Below, piece after piece: positions 53,731 through 62,057 of a stretch of 64,000 nt of DNA (position 1 is the first letter of the stretch; every line of letters begins with the position of its first letter). The DNA comes from an uncultured Veillonella sp. (lineage in GTDB: Bacteria > Bacillota > Negativicutes > Veillonellales > Veillonellaceae): positions 11,693 to 75,692 of the forward strand of contig NZ_CAKQFJ010000009.1 in NCBI RefSeq assembly GCF_934230905.1, in the 5' to 3' direction. Made by a program: the position numbers and the translations under genes. The notes under the pieces were generated by a model that was not told the DNA's origin, made no database searches, and was given only the letters and a program-made list of their open reading frames with translations.

Positions 53731-55067
53731 TGAAACATATGTTATCTCGTACAGCATTGATGATGGCCGTGTTAAGTGCTTTGGGCACTATGTCAGTTGG
53801 GGCTGTTGATGCAGGACCAACAATACCGGCAGTTAAGAATGCTGTAGCTGTTGTGAAAGTTCCTGCTACCGATGAATCATCTAAAACGGGATGGTTAGCA
53901 GAACAGTTAGCAGTTACTGCTTTTGGCGATTCCTTACAATATTGGCAGGCTGCTAGTGAAAATGATGGTGTTATGCCTCAAGATTCAAAGAATAATCTGG
54001 CGGACATAGGTCGTTCTTATACATCTAATAATTTACCAGCTCTTGGTGATGAGGATGATTATAGTTTGGCACAGAAGTCTGATGCTGATGATAATAAAAG
54101 TGTTGGACCGGTATATCGTGTAGGGGATGTGTATGTACCTAGTGCATCTACACAAAAGACTGTGAAGGGTGTATTCACAACATATCATGAAAAAGATATG
54201 GATATAACTGTATATACAGGACCAGATAAATCTCGTTTAGTGGATAATCAGTTACGTGGACAAGGTGTTACCTATTTTTATCCCGTTGGAACGATTACTA
54301 ATTTGCATACGACTGATAAGAGTTTGGTTACGATTCGTGATATCGGCGTAGGCAGTTCGCGTATGGAAATGATTTTCTCTTATGGAAGTCCTAATGCGAT
54401 GTGGCGTAATAAGTCCGATGAATCTTACATCTTTTTATATGAAGGTCATTCTGAAAATTCATGGCCTGAAAAAAAGGGATTTTCTTCTTCGGTAGCGAAT
54501 ACAAATAATAACAGCCAATCACCAGATACTATTCAAGATGGAAAATCCTATGTGGCTTTTACCATTAAAAATAATACGGTAGAGGCTGTTGATATTTTAG
54601 ATGGACAGGTTTGGTCTCGTTTTGGATTGCCTAAGGCATCTATGTATTCTTTCCATGCAGGTCAGCTATCAGAAGATGACTTTGTATTGCGTGGGTTGCA
54701 TTTGAATCAACATTTTATAAATGATGCGGATGGTGAATGGCGAACTCAAGGCATGCTGTTTGGATCTACTTTCATAGGTTACAATGAATACGGCGTTAGT
54801 GTAGATGATAAATCACTTATTAATCGAGTTTTGCTAAATATTTATACACCAACACGTCGAGGCATTTCTATGGGAGACACTAAATATTTATTACTCTTTG
54901 TATATGGTATGCCAACACGGATTGTAGAATCTACCACTAGTACGGGAACAGCTACGGTCTATGAATATAAAAATCCAAGGTCGAATAACTCTTATTTACA
55001 GTTCGCCTTAGATGAAAAAAATCAATATATCAAATCAGTGATGTTGTCTGACCGACCTGTTAAGTAG
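53730..55067 (+). CDS. Secreted unknown with two similar beta repeats
   Basis: Function unknown. The 445 residues have a signal peptide (core LMMAVLSALGTMSVGA, cleavage near residue 28) and an acidic, Ser/Asp-rich linker. Two related segments follow: IGVGSSRMEMIFSYGSPNAMW near residue 205 and ISMGDTKYLLLFVYGMPTRIV near 385. Both follow G-x-[ST]-x4-[IL]-F-x-YG-x-P and then a YxY strand, as in SmpA/OmlA-like envelope modules. It overlaps hypB by one base and is followed by the BrxF-like gene 26 bases on, so it sits in a five-gene run of mixed function. Confidence 0.72.
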   Translation: MKHMLSRTALMMAVLSALGTMSVGAVDAGPTIPAVKNAVAVVKVPATDESSKTGWLAEQLAVTAFGDSLQYWQAASENDGVMPQDSKNNLADIGRSYTSNNLPALGDEDDYSLAQKSDADDNKSVGPVYRVGDVYVPSASTQKTVKGVFTTYHEKDMDITVYTGPDKSRLVDNQLRGQGVTYFYPVGTITNLHTTDKSLVTIRDIGVGSSRMEMIFSYGSPNAMWRNKSDESYIFLYEGHSENSWPEKKGFSSSVANTNNNSQSPDTIQDGKSYVAFTIKNNTVEAVDILDGQVWSRFGLPKASMYSFHAGQLSEDDFVLRGLHLNQHFINDADGEWRTQGMLFGSTFIGYNEYGVSVDDKSLINRVLLNIYTPTRRGISMGDTKYLLLFVYGMPTRIVESTTSTGTATVYEYKNPRSNNSYLQFALDEKNQYIKSVMLSDRPVK

Positions 55068-55093
55068 GTCATCTTAAATGAGGAGGTAAGGAT

Positions 55094-55558
55094 ATGGTTA
55101 CTGTACAAGATGTAAAAGAACGTTGGGAACAAATTCAAGATAGTGATGAACGTATATTGTTTGTTGTTGGCGGTCCTGGTTCTGGTAAAAGCTTATTGAT
55201 TCGTGAATTATCTGAGCAAAAAGGGTGGAAATATTTAGAGGCGAAACAACTTATTGAAGAAGAATTTTTGTTAGTGCCTCGTGACGAACGACCAAAACTT
55301 GCCGAAGAAGTGATTCGTCGTGCGTTGAGCCGTAGTAATACTGAGGTAGTTCTTATTGATGGTATTAATGTGTTGTTTGCACCAATCTTAAATTTGAATC
55401 CTCTTGAACTATTGAAGACAATTAGTAAAACATATCCAATAGTAGTTGGTTGGCGTGGGCATCTTGAAGGTGATCAATTGTACTTAGAGCATAATAATGA
55501 TCCGAAACATGCAGTTGTAACAATAACTAAACCTGAGCGTGTTTTAGTTATTGATTAA
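55094..55558 (+). CDS. BrxF-like P-loop ATPase
   Basis: Small AAA-like protein of 154 residues. Walker A GGPGSGKS lies at 26-33 and a Walker B-like strand VVLIDG at 85-90. The middle VPRDERPKLAEEVIRRAL, the NPLELLKTISKTYPIVVGWRG block and the short length match, from memory, BrxF of type 3 BREX phage defence. No brxC, pglX, pglZ or helicase gene of a BREX operon is nearby, so it is either an orphan or has another job. AGGAGGT lies before the ATG. Confidence 0.68.
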   Translation: MVTVQDVKERWEQIQDSDERILFVVGGPGSGKSLLIRELSEQKGWKYLEAKQLIEEEFLLVPRDERPKLAEEVIRRALSRSNTEVVLIDGINVLFAPILNLNPLELLKTISKTYPIVVGWRGHLEGDQLYLEHNNDPKHAVVTITKPERVLVID

Positions 55559-55590
55559 TAAAATAGTAGATAAGTAGATATTAAATTGAT

Positions 55591-55667
55591 GAGGGCGTTA
55601 TATATTTCTATGGCATATTTTATATATGTAAATGTTGGTGATATTGCAGGAATATATAGTAGCCCTC
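55591..55667 (+). other. Imperfect hairpin after the BrxF-like gene
   Basis: GAGGGC/GCCCTC base stem, then TATATT/AATATA above a mismatch, enclosing about 44 bases; GTTTTG follows. It may be a terminator or a small structured RNA. The rest of the gap up to the tRNAs holds only promoters. Confidence 0.4.
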
Positions 55668-55771
55668 GTTTTGTATGGGTTAAAATGCTTAATAGTTTTT
55701 AGAATAAAAATATTGTCATATATTCTTTCCTATGAGGAAAGAATGAAGTTTGAAGAATTTAAAAAAAATAC

Positions 55772-55800
55772 TTGCGTCGAAAAAACTTTCATGATATATT
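55772..55800 (+). promoter_or_regulatory. Upstream candidate promoter of the tRNA-tuf region
   Basis: TTGCGT, 17 bases, TATATT with TG one base before the -10. Confidence 0.5.
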
Positions 55801-55863
55801 GATATAGCACTAAGGGAGACCACAGTGAACGAAATAAAGCTTATAAAAAGTTTTAAAAAGTTC

Positions 55864-55892
55864 TTGACACTTAGTGAGGCAAATGTTAAAAT
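55864..55892 (+). promoter_or_regulatory. Main promoter of the tRNA operon
   Basis: Consensus TTGACA, 17 bases, TAAAAT with extended TG, ending 18 bases before the first tRNA. Confidence 0.82.
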
Positions 55893-55910
55893 ACATCTTG
55901 TCGTAATGAT

Positions 55911-55986
55911 GCTGGCGTAGCTCAATAGGTAGAGCAGCTGACTTGTAATCAGCAGGTTGTGGGTTCAATTCCTATCGCCAGCTCCA
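55911..55986 (+). tRNA. tRNA-Thr (anticodon TGT)
   Basis: Acceptor GCTGGCG/CGCCAGC, T discriminator, encoded CCA, anticodon loop CTTGTAA. First of five tRNAs. Confidence 0.95.
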
Positions 55987-55996
55987 TTTTATTTGT

Positions 55997-56081
<85 letters not shown>

Positions 56082-56086
56082 TTTAT

Positions 56087-56162
<76 letters not shown>

Positions 56163-56192
56163 TAAGATCACAGTGAAGTGAACGTTCATTGT

Positions 56193-56268
56193 GCTGGTGT
56201 AGCTCAGTCGGCAGAGCGTATCCTTGGTAAGGATAAGGTCACCGGTTCAATCCCGGTCACTAGCTCCA
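56193..56268 (+). tRNA. tRNA-Thr (anticodon GGT)
   Basis: Acceptor GCTGGTG/CACTAGC with one G-T wobble, T discriminator, encoded CCA, anticodon loop TTGGTAA. Confidence 0.94.
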
Positions 56269-56273
56269 TACAT

Positions 56274-56350
56274 GGCGGCATAGCTCAGTTGGCTAGAGCA
56301 ATCGGTTCATACCCGGTGTGTCCGCGGTTCAAATCCGTGTGCCGCCACCA
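56274..56350 (+). tRNA. tRNA-Met, elongator (anticodon CAT)
   Basis: Acceptor GGCGGCA/TGCCGCC, encoded CCA, anticodon loop TTCATAC. A lysidine-modified Ile tRNA with CAT is the alternative; elongator Met is favoured by eye. Confidence 0.85.
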
Positions 56351-56355
56351 TTTAA

Positions 56356-56378
56356 CCTCACATTGTGAGGCTTTTTTT
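56356..56378 (+). terminator. Terminator of the tRNA operon
   Basis: CCTCAC/GTGAGG, 3-base loop, TTTTTTT. It separates the tRNAs from tuf. Confidence 0.82.
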
Positions 56379-56474
56379 GTATCTGATATAGATCCAATAT
56401 AAATATATATAATTATAATTTTTACATCCTCTATTGGGATGTAAATTTGGTTTGTTTAGGGCTTTTATGGAGTA

Positions 56475-56483
56475 TGTTATAAT
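56475..56483 (+). promoter_or_regulatory. Predicted tuf promoter (extended -10)
   Basis: TG, one base, perfect TATAAT, about 110 bases before the start; a second TATAAT lies five bases further. The -35 is weak. Confidence 0.45.
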
Positions 56484-56591
56484 ATGATATAATGGATTTT
56501 AGAAATGTATATTCCATTGATTAAATTAAATTATTATATTATAGTATTACTATAAAAGTATTTTGTTTTTGTGAAGGAGGATATAATCCTA

Positions 56592-57779
56592 ATGGCAAAA
56601 GAAAAATTTGAACGTACGAAACCGCATGTTAATATCGGTACAATCGGTCACGTTGACCATGGTAAAACTACTTTGACTGCTGCAATCACTAAAGTATTGG
56701 CTGAAAAAGGTCAAGCTGAATTCCAAGATTACAGCAATATCGATAAAGCTCCAGAAGAACGTGAACGTGGTATCACAATCAACACTGCACACGTTGAATA
56801 CGAAACTGCTAATCGTCACTATGCACACGTTGACTGCCCAGGCCATGCTGACTATGTTAAAAACATGATCACTGGTGCGGCTCAAATGGACGGCGCTATC
56901 TTGGTATGTTCCGCAGCTGACGGCCCTATGCCTCAAACTCGTGAACACATCTTGTTGGCTCGCCAAGTTGGTGTTCCTGCAATCGTAGTATTCTTGAACA
57001 AAGCTGACATGGTTGACGACGAAGAATTGATCGAATTGGTAGAAATGGAAGTTCGTGAACTTCTTTCTTCCTACGAATTCCCTGGCGACGAAGTACCTAT
57101 CATTGTAGGTTCCGCTTTGAAAGCTTTGGAAGGCGATGCTCAATACGTAGCTAAAATCGACGAATTGATGGATGCTGTAGATTCCTACATCCCAACTCCA
57201 GTTCGTGATACTGATAAACCTTTCTTGATGCCTGTGGAAGACGTTTTCACAATCACTGGTCGTGGTACAGTAGCAACTGGCCGTGTTGAACGTGGTCAAG
57301 TAAACGTTGGTGACACTGTAGAAGTTGTAGGCTTGAAAGAAAAAGCTGAACAATACGTTGTAACTGGCCTTGAAATGTTCCGTAAAACTTTGGATTCTGC
57401 AGTAGCAGGCGACAACGTTGGTGCATTGCTTCGTGGTGTTGACCGTAAAGACATCGAACGTGGTCAAGTATTGGCTAAACCAGGTTCCATCAACCCACAC
57501 ACAAAATTCAAAGCAGAAGTATACGTTTTGACTAAAGAAGAAGGTGGCCGTCATACTCCATTCTTCTCTAACTACCGTCCACAATTCTACTTCCGTACAA
57601 CAGACGTAACAGGTGTTGTAAACCTTCCTGAAGGTGTAGAAATGTGTATGCCTGGCGATAACGTAACAATGGAAATCGAATTGATTACTCCAATCGCCAT
57701 TGAAGAAGGTCTTCGTTTCGCAATCCGCGAAGGTGGCCATACAGTAGGCGCAGGTGTTGTAACTGAAATTGAAGGTTAA
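56592..57779 (+). CDS. tuf: Elongation factor Tu
   Basis: GTPase that brings aminoacyl-tRNA to the ribosome, 395 residues. GHVDHGKTT (G1), RGITINTAHVEYE, DCPGHADY (G3) and NKADMVDD (G4) are all present. ATG at 56592 gives the canonical MAKEKFERTKPHVN start; GAAGGAGG lies 11 bases upstream. Codon use is strongly biased, as expected for high expression. It follows a Thr-Tyr-x-Thr tRNA group as tufB does in E. coli. Confidence 0.98.
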   Translation: MAKEKFERTKPHVNIGTIGHVDHGKTTLTAAITKVLAEKGQAEFQDYSNIDKAPEERERGITINTAHVEYETANRHYAHVDCPGHADYVKNMITGAAQMDGAILVCSAADGPMPQTREHILLARQVGVPAIVVFLNKADMVDDEELIELVEMEVRELLSSYEFPGDEVPIIVGSALKALEGDAQYVAKIDELMDAVDSYIPTPVRDTDKPFLMPVEDVFTITGRGTVATGRVERGQVNVGDTVEVVGLKEKAEQYVVTGLEMFRKTLDSAVAGDNVGALLRGVDRKDIERGQVLAKPGSINPHTKFKAEVYVLTKEEGGRHTPFFSNYRPQFYFRTTDVTGVVNLPEGVEMCMPGDNVTMEIELITPIAIEEGLRFAIREGGHTVGAGVVTEIEG

Positions 57780-57797
57780 TTCATAATCTTTGTAGTA

Positions 57798-57826
57798 AAT
57801 AGGACCCCAATTGGGGTCCTATTTTT
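57798..57826 (+). terminator. Terminator after tuf
   Basis: Perfect 11-12 bp stem (TAGGACCCC/GGGGTCCTA) with loop AATT and a TTTTT tail; it isolates the NO-reductase gene from tuf. Confidence 0.9.
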
Positions 57827-57855
57827 GTATTAATTTATATATTGTTTGTTGTATT

Positions 57856-57871
57856 TGTAACCAGAGATACA
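57856..57871 (+). promoter_or_regulatory. Candidate Crp/Fnr operator at the NO-reductase promoter
   Basis: Imperfect palindrome TGTAAC-CAGA-GATACA, 29.5 bases before TACTAT and 32.5 before TATAAT, either of which could be the -10. Including flanks (TTTGT...TACAGAA) it matches the hcp site at 15 of 21 positions. Confidence 0.5.
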
Positions 57872-57956
57872 GAATCATTCTACTAATAGTGCTACTATAA
57901 TCTCAAGGAGGGCAAAGACCCTCTTTTTGTGTTTTTATAGAAAAGGAGGTAATATG

Positions 57957-60194
57957 ATGGGTGAATACAAAAAGTATTGGATAGCCGTAGTAGCCGTTCT
58001 TATTATTGGTTTCTCAATTCTTGGTTATCTAGGTGCTGATGTTTATCATCAAGCACCGCCAGTGCCGACTGCATATGTATCTCAAGATGGACAGGTCTTG
58101 TTCACTAAGGACGATATTTTACATGGTCAATCGGCATGGCAATCTACAGGTGGTCAATCGGTAGGGACCGTTTTAGGTCATGGCGCATATCAAGCGCCTG
58201 ACTGGACAGCAGATTGGTTACATAAAGAAGTATCCGTGATGTTGGATATTAAATCCCAAGAGGTCTTTGGCGTTCTTTATGATCAATTGGGGCCTGCACA
58301 ACAAGCAGCTGTTAAAGAAGTTGTGAAAAAAGAGTATTTAGGTAGTGCAGTCCGTGAAGATGGAACTGTTGTCTTATCTCCAGAACGAATTACGGCAATG
58401 AATTTAACTGGTCGTTATTTTGTTGAGTTGTACGGTGATAATCCTGATTTAACATTGACTCGTGATCATTTTGCGATGAAGGATAATACACTACCTGAGT
58501 TACAAGATCGCATTGATATGGCACGCTTCTTCTTCTGGACTACTTGGATGGCATCTACGCAACGTCCTGGTACAGATGCAACGTATACAAACAACTGGCC
58601 ACATGAACCTTTGTTGGATCATAACCCTACACCTGAAAGTATCGCATGGTCTGTTGTGAGTGTTATTATCTTATTATGTGGCATTGGTGTAGTCGTATGG
58701 CTATGGTCCTTTAGTAAAAAGGATGATGAGCATGCATTGGTTCCGCCAACAGAAGATCCAATTAGCAAGATCACGTTAACGCCATCTCAACGTGCATTAG
58801 GTAAATATTTGTTTACTATCCTAGCATTGTTCTTATTTCAATTGGGTATGGGTGGAATTATTGCCCACTATACTGTAGAAGGTCAAGCGTTCTATGGTAT
58901 TCCATTGGCTCAATATTTCCCTTATTCTATTGCGCGTACATGGCATATTCAAGCGTCCTTATTCTGGATTGCTATGGCATTCTTAAGCGCTGGTTTATTC
59001 TTGGCACCAATTATTAATGGTGGTAAGGATCCTAAATATCAAAAGTTAGGTGTAGATATTTTATTCTGGGCGCTTGTAGTTCTCGTTGTTGGTTCTTTTG
59101 CTGGCACATATTTAGGTGTAGCGCATCAAATTCCAGCAGCATGGAACTTCCTTCTCGGACACCAAGGGTACGAGTATATAGAACTGGGCCGTATATGGCA
59201 ATGGATTGAATACATTGGTATTTTATTCTGGCTTGTACTCATGATACGCAGCATTATTGGCGCCTTCAAACAAAAGGGGGACAAAAACCTTATTGCTGCC
59301 TTTATCTTCTCCGTTATCATGGTAGGTATCTTCTATGGTCCTGGTTTATTCTACGGTGAGCATAGCCACTTGGCAATTATGGAGTACTGGCGTTGGTGGG
59401 TAATTCATCTTTGGGTAGAAGGCTTCTTCGAAGTATTCTCTACTACATTGATGGCATTTATCTTTGTTACACTAGGGCTTGTATCATATCGTGTTGGTAC
59501 AGTTGCAGCAATTTCCTCTGGTGCTATTTATCTCATCGGTGGTATTCCTGGTACATTCCATCATCTATACTTTACAGGTGTTACATCTACTATTGTGGCT
59601 ACAGGCGCATCTTTCTCCGCACTAGAAGTAGTTCCGCTTGTACTATTAGGTTATGAAGCCTTTGAAAACTATACACGTCTTCACAGCGCACCTTGGATGC
59701 ATCGTCTAAAATGGCCTGTATATTGTTTTATTGCAGTATCTTTCTGGAATCTAGTAGGAGCAGGGGTATTTGGCTTCTTGATCAATATGCCTGTATCCTT
59801 ATTCTATATCCAAGGCCTTAATACGACTGCAGTACATGCGCATACCGCATTGTTCGGCGTATATGGTTTCTTAAGCTTAGGCTTTGTATTTCTTATTGCA
59901 CGTTATATTCGACCTGAAGTGGAATTCAACGATAAATTGATGAGATTTGGGTTCTGGGCTCTCAATATAGGTCTTGCATTAATGGTACTTATAAGCTTGT
60001 TGCCAATAGGTCTTATTCAAGCATGGGCAAGTATTACACATGGCTTGTGGTTTGCACGTAGTGAAGAATTCATGCAACAACCATTGTTACAAAATTTACG
60101 TTGGGCTCGTTTAATTGGCGATACCATCCTAATCGTTGGTGCAGTAGCGTTTTTCTGGCAAATTGTGAAAGTTCTGTTTGCAAAGAAGTCTTAA
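57957..60194 (+). CDS. norB: Quinol-dependent nitric oxide reductase (qNorB)
   Basis: Reduces NO to N2O with electrons from quinol in the inner membrane. The 745 residues have an N-terminal helix, a periplasmic domain (HGQSAWQSTGGQ near residue 60) that replaces the cytochrome c subunit, and about 12 further helices. Heme and FeB ligands are seen as H330 (RTWHIQ), H484 (VIHLW), H535-H536 (FHHLYFTG) and H627/H629 (HAHTALFG), with glutamates in WVEGFFEV. Two adjacent ATGs follow AGGAGG; the second (57957) has the better spacing. It lies between tuf and rpmG. Confidence 0.93.
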   Translation: MGEYKKYWIAVVAVLIIGFSILGYLGADVYHQAPPVPTAYVSQDGQVLFTKDDILHGQSAWQSTGGQSVGTVLGHGAYQAPDWTADWLHKEVSVMLDIKSQEVFGVLYDQLGPAQQAAVKEVVKKEYLGSAVREDGTVVLSPERITAMNLTGRYFVELYGDNPDLTLTRDHFAMKDNTLPELQDRIDMARFFFWTTWMASTQRPGTDATYTNNWPHEPLLDHNPTPESIAWSVVSVIILLCGIGVVVWLWSFSKKDDEHALVPPTEDPISKITLTPSQRALGKYLFTILALFLFQLGMGGIIAHYTVEGQAFYGIPLAQYFPYSIARTWHIQASLFWIAMAFLSAGLFLAPIINGGKDPKYQKLGVDILFWALVVLVVGSFAGTYLGVAHQIPAAWNFLLGHQGYEYIELGRIWQWIEYIGILFWLVLMIRSIIGAFKQKGDKNLIAAFIFSVIMVGIFYGPGLFYGEHSHLAIMEYWRWWVIHLWVEGFFEVFSTTLMAFIFVTLGLVSYRVGTVAAISSGAIYLIGGIPGTFHHLYFTGVTSTIVATGASFSALEVVPLVLLGYEAFENYTRLHSAPWMHRLKWPVYCFIAVSFWNLVGAGVFGFLINMPVSLFYIQGLNTTAVHAHTALFGVYGFLSLGFVFLIARYIRPEVEFNDKLMRFGFWALNIGLALMVLISLLPIGLIQAWASITHGLWFARSEEFMQQPLLQNLRWARLIGDTILIVGAVAFFWQIVKVLFAKKS

Positions 60195-60304
60195 ACTCAA
60201 AATAAGCTATATGACATGTATTAAAGAGTATTAATGGTTTATATATTTGTATGAGTCAATAACATAAAATATATGAAAAATATGTGACATTTTAGTGCCG
60301 TTTT

Positions 60305-60343
60305 AATGGCGTTCCTTTCTAGACAAGGAACGCCATTTTTTGT
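60305..60343 (+). terminator. Terminator after the NO-reductase gene
   Basis: Perfect 13-bp stem AATGGCGTTCCTT and complement, 7-base loop, TTTTTT. Confidence 0.9.
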
Positions 60344-60356
60344 TATACTATCCCTG

Positions 60357-60381
60357 TCAGGTACATGTACCTGGCTTTTTT
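60357..60381 (+). other. Palindrome followed by T-run ahead of rpmG
   Basis: The 16-base perfect palindrome CAGGTACATGTACCTG is followed by GGCTTTTTT. It may be a second terminator or, with the nearby TATACT, part of an attenuated upstream promoter. Confidence 0.45.
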
Positions 60382-60396
60382 GAGTTGCTTAAAATC

Positions 60397-60425
60397 TTGA
60401 CATTGCTAGACACATATGATATTAT
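60397..60425 (+). promoter_or_regulatory. Promoter of rpmG-secE-nusG
   Basis: Consensus TTGACA, 17 bases, TATTAT with TG one base upstream, about 72 bases before rpmG. Confidence 0.8.
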
Positions 60426-60496
60426 TCATTAGTATGTAGTCGAGCGTTTTCGAGTACAAGAGACTTATTAGTAAATATAAAGCGAGGTGTGTCCGG

Positions 60497-60646
60497 ATGC
60501 GTAATGCCATTACTTTAGCTTGCACAGATTGCAAACAACGTAATTACCAAACGAACAAGAATAAGAAAAACAATCCTGATCGTATTGAAATGATGAAATA
60601 TTGCAAATTCTGCGGTAAACATACATTACACCGTGAAACAAAATAA
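60497..60646 (+). CDS. rpmG: 50S ribosomal protein L33
   Basis: Small basic ribosomal protein of 49 residues (begins MRNAITLACTDC). Two CxxC pairs (CTDC and CKFC) make it the zinc-binding form of L33. GAGGTG lies six bases before the ATG. Its place before secE is the standard one. Confidence 0.95.
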   Translation: MRNAITLACTDCKQRNYQTNKNKKNNPDRIEMMKYCKFCGKHTLHRETK

Positions 60647-60687
60647 TTCTTATCATTCATTACCTGTTGATTTGAGGATGTGAACAA

Positions 60688-60909
60688 ATGGCAAAGTCTA
60701 ACTCAGCAGTACAACAACGTGGCGGATTTGGTAAATTTTTCCGCGGCGTAAAGGCTGAACTGAAAAAAGTAGTCTGGCCAACAAGAAAAGAGCTCATTAA
60801 TTACACAATTGTAGTATTTTTGGTAACTATTTTTATCGCTTTACTCATTTATGTATTTGATGCGATTTTTGCTCAACTTATTAATATGTTGTTGCGGATT
60901 GTTGGATAG
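60688..60909 (+). CDS. secE: Preprotein translocase subunit SecE
   Basis: Single-helix SecYEG subunit of 73 residues. GKFFRGVKAELKKVVWPTRKELI is the conserved amphipathic helix and the following 20 residues form the membrane helix. It is 11 bases from nusG. Confidence 0.95.
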   Translation: MAKSNSAVQQRGGFGKFFRGVKAELKKVVWPTRKELINYTIVVFLVTIFIALLIYVFDAIFAQLINMLLRIVG

Positions 60910-60920
60910 GGGGCCATTAC

Positions 60921-61457
60921 ATGGAAGCAGATAAGAAGTGGTATGTAATTCATACCTATTCAGGCTACGAAAATAAAGTTAAAACCACTTTAGAACTTAA
61001 GGTTCAATCTATGGGGTTACAAGATGTAATTAGTAGAATTCTAGTTCCTCTTGAAGATGAAATAGATGAAAAAGATGGGGTTAAAAAAGTAGTAAAACGT
61101 AAAATATTTCCTGGGTACGTATTGGTTGAAATGGAAGTTAACGATCGTTCTTGGTATGTTGTACGTAACACACCAGGTGTAACAGGTTTCGTTGGCTCTG
61201 CTACTAAACCAGTTCCACTTTCTGATTCCGAAGTAGAACATATACTTAAGTCTCAGGGCTTGGATAAGAAACCAACAATCAACGTCGATGTAGAGGTTGG
61301 TGAAACGGTACGCATTACATCCGGTGCCTTTGAAGATAGACTAGGTGTTATTACCGAAATTAACCCTGAAAAAGGAACATTGAAACTCAATGTAGAAATG
61401 TTCAATCGAGATACAGAGGTAGAGGTAGAGTTTTCTCAAGTTGAAAAAGCTCTTTAA
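60921..61457 (+). CDS. nusG: Transcription elongation/antitermination factor NusG
   Basis: Binds RNA polymerase and couples to ribosome or Rho, 178 residues. The NGN domain starts KKWYVIHTYSGYENKVK, and the KOW domain contains VGETVRITSGAFEDRLGVI near residue 130. It is in one transcript with secE. Confidence 0.96.
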   Translation: MEADKKWYVIHTYSGYENKVKTTLELKVQSMGLQDVISRILVPLEDEIDEKDGVKKVVKRKIFPGYVLVEMEVNDRSWYVVRNTPGVTGFVGSATKPVPLSDSEVEHILKSQGLDKKPTINVDVEVGETVRITSGAFEDRLGVITEINPEKGTLKLNVEMFNRDTEVEVEFSQVEKAL

Positions 61458-61499
61458 TATATAAATATAACTCTAAAAGAGCAATCGATTTTGGTTGCA

Positions 61500-61525
61500 G
61501 TGGGAGGATGTTTATCCGTTACCAC
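61500..61525 (+). promoter_or_regulatory. Predicted L1-binding site in the rplK leader
   Basis: GTGG-GA-GGA, loop, TCC-GTTA-CCAC: two short helices with an asymmetric internal loop, the shape of the 23S rRNA site bound by L1. It probably gives autogenous control of L11-L1 synthesis. Confidence 0.6.
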
Positions 61526-61556
61526 CACAGTAGAATCATAGGAGGTTTAATTACCC

Positions 61557-61982
61557 ATGGCTAAGAAATTAGTTAAACAAGTAAAACTACAAATTGAAGC
61601 CGCTAAAGCTACTCCAGCACCACCAGTTGGTCCTGCATTAGGTCAAGCAGGCGTTAACATCGTTGCTTTCACAAAAGAATTCAACGAACGTACTGCTAAA
61701 CAAGCTGGCTTGATTATTCCAGTAGTTATTAATGTATATGAAGATCGTAGCTTCGACTTCATCACTAAGACTCCACCAGCTGCAGTATTGTTGAAAAAAG
61801 CTGCAGGTATCCCAAAAGGATCTGGTGTACCTAACCGTGATAAAGTAGCTAAAGTAGGTCGCGATAAAGTTCGTGAAATTGCTGAGTTGAAAATGCCTGA
61901 CTTGAATGCTAATACTGTAGAACAAGGTATGCGCATGGTAGAAGGTACTGCTCGTAGCATGGGCATTGAAATCGTTGACTAA
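61557..61982 (+). CDS. rplK: 50S ribosomal protein L11
   Basis: Ribosomal stalk-base protein of 141 residues needed for factor binding and the stringent response. The proline-rich ATPAPPVGPALGQAGVNI and the C-terminal RNA-binding KVGRDKVREIAELKMPDLNA are typical. AGGAGG lies before the ATG. Confidence 0.98.
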   Translation: MAKKLVKQVKLQIEAAKATPAPPVGPALGQAGVNIVAFTKEFNERTAKQAGLIIPVVINVYEDRSFDFITKTPPAAVLLKKAAGIPKGSGVPNRDKVAKVGRDKVREIAELKMPDLNANTVEQGMRMVEGTARSMGIEIVD

Positions 61983-62014
61983 TAAGCGTACGACTTGCGC
62001 ATAAGCGCAAATCG

Positions 62015-62040
62015 GTGGGAGGGAATTCCCGTTTGACCAC
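62015..62040 (+). promoter_or_regulatory. Second predicted L1-binding site, before rplA
   Basis: GTGG-GA-GGG, AATT, CCC-GTTTGA-CCAC has the same plan as the rplK leader site. A TTGCGC/GCGCAA hairpin lies just upstream at 61995-62010. Confidence 0.55.
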
Positions 62041-62057
62041 ATAAGGAGGATATTATA

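Noticed and set aside
55824..55919. A 31-codon GTG frame with GGGAG upstream, before the tRNA operon
   Set aside because: It spans the consensus tRNA promoter and runs into the first tRNA, so a translated product is unlikely.
56589..57740. A 383-codon open frame antisense to tuf
   Set aside because: It is a shadow of the strongly biased tuf codons; the product is Cys/Phe/Tyr-rich and low in sense, with no ribosome binding site.
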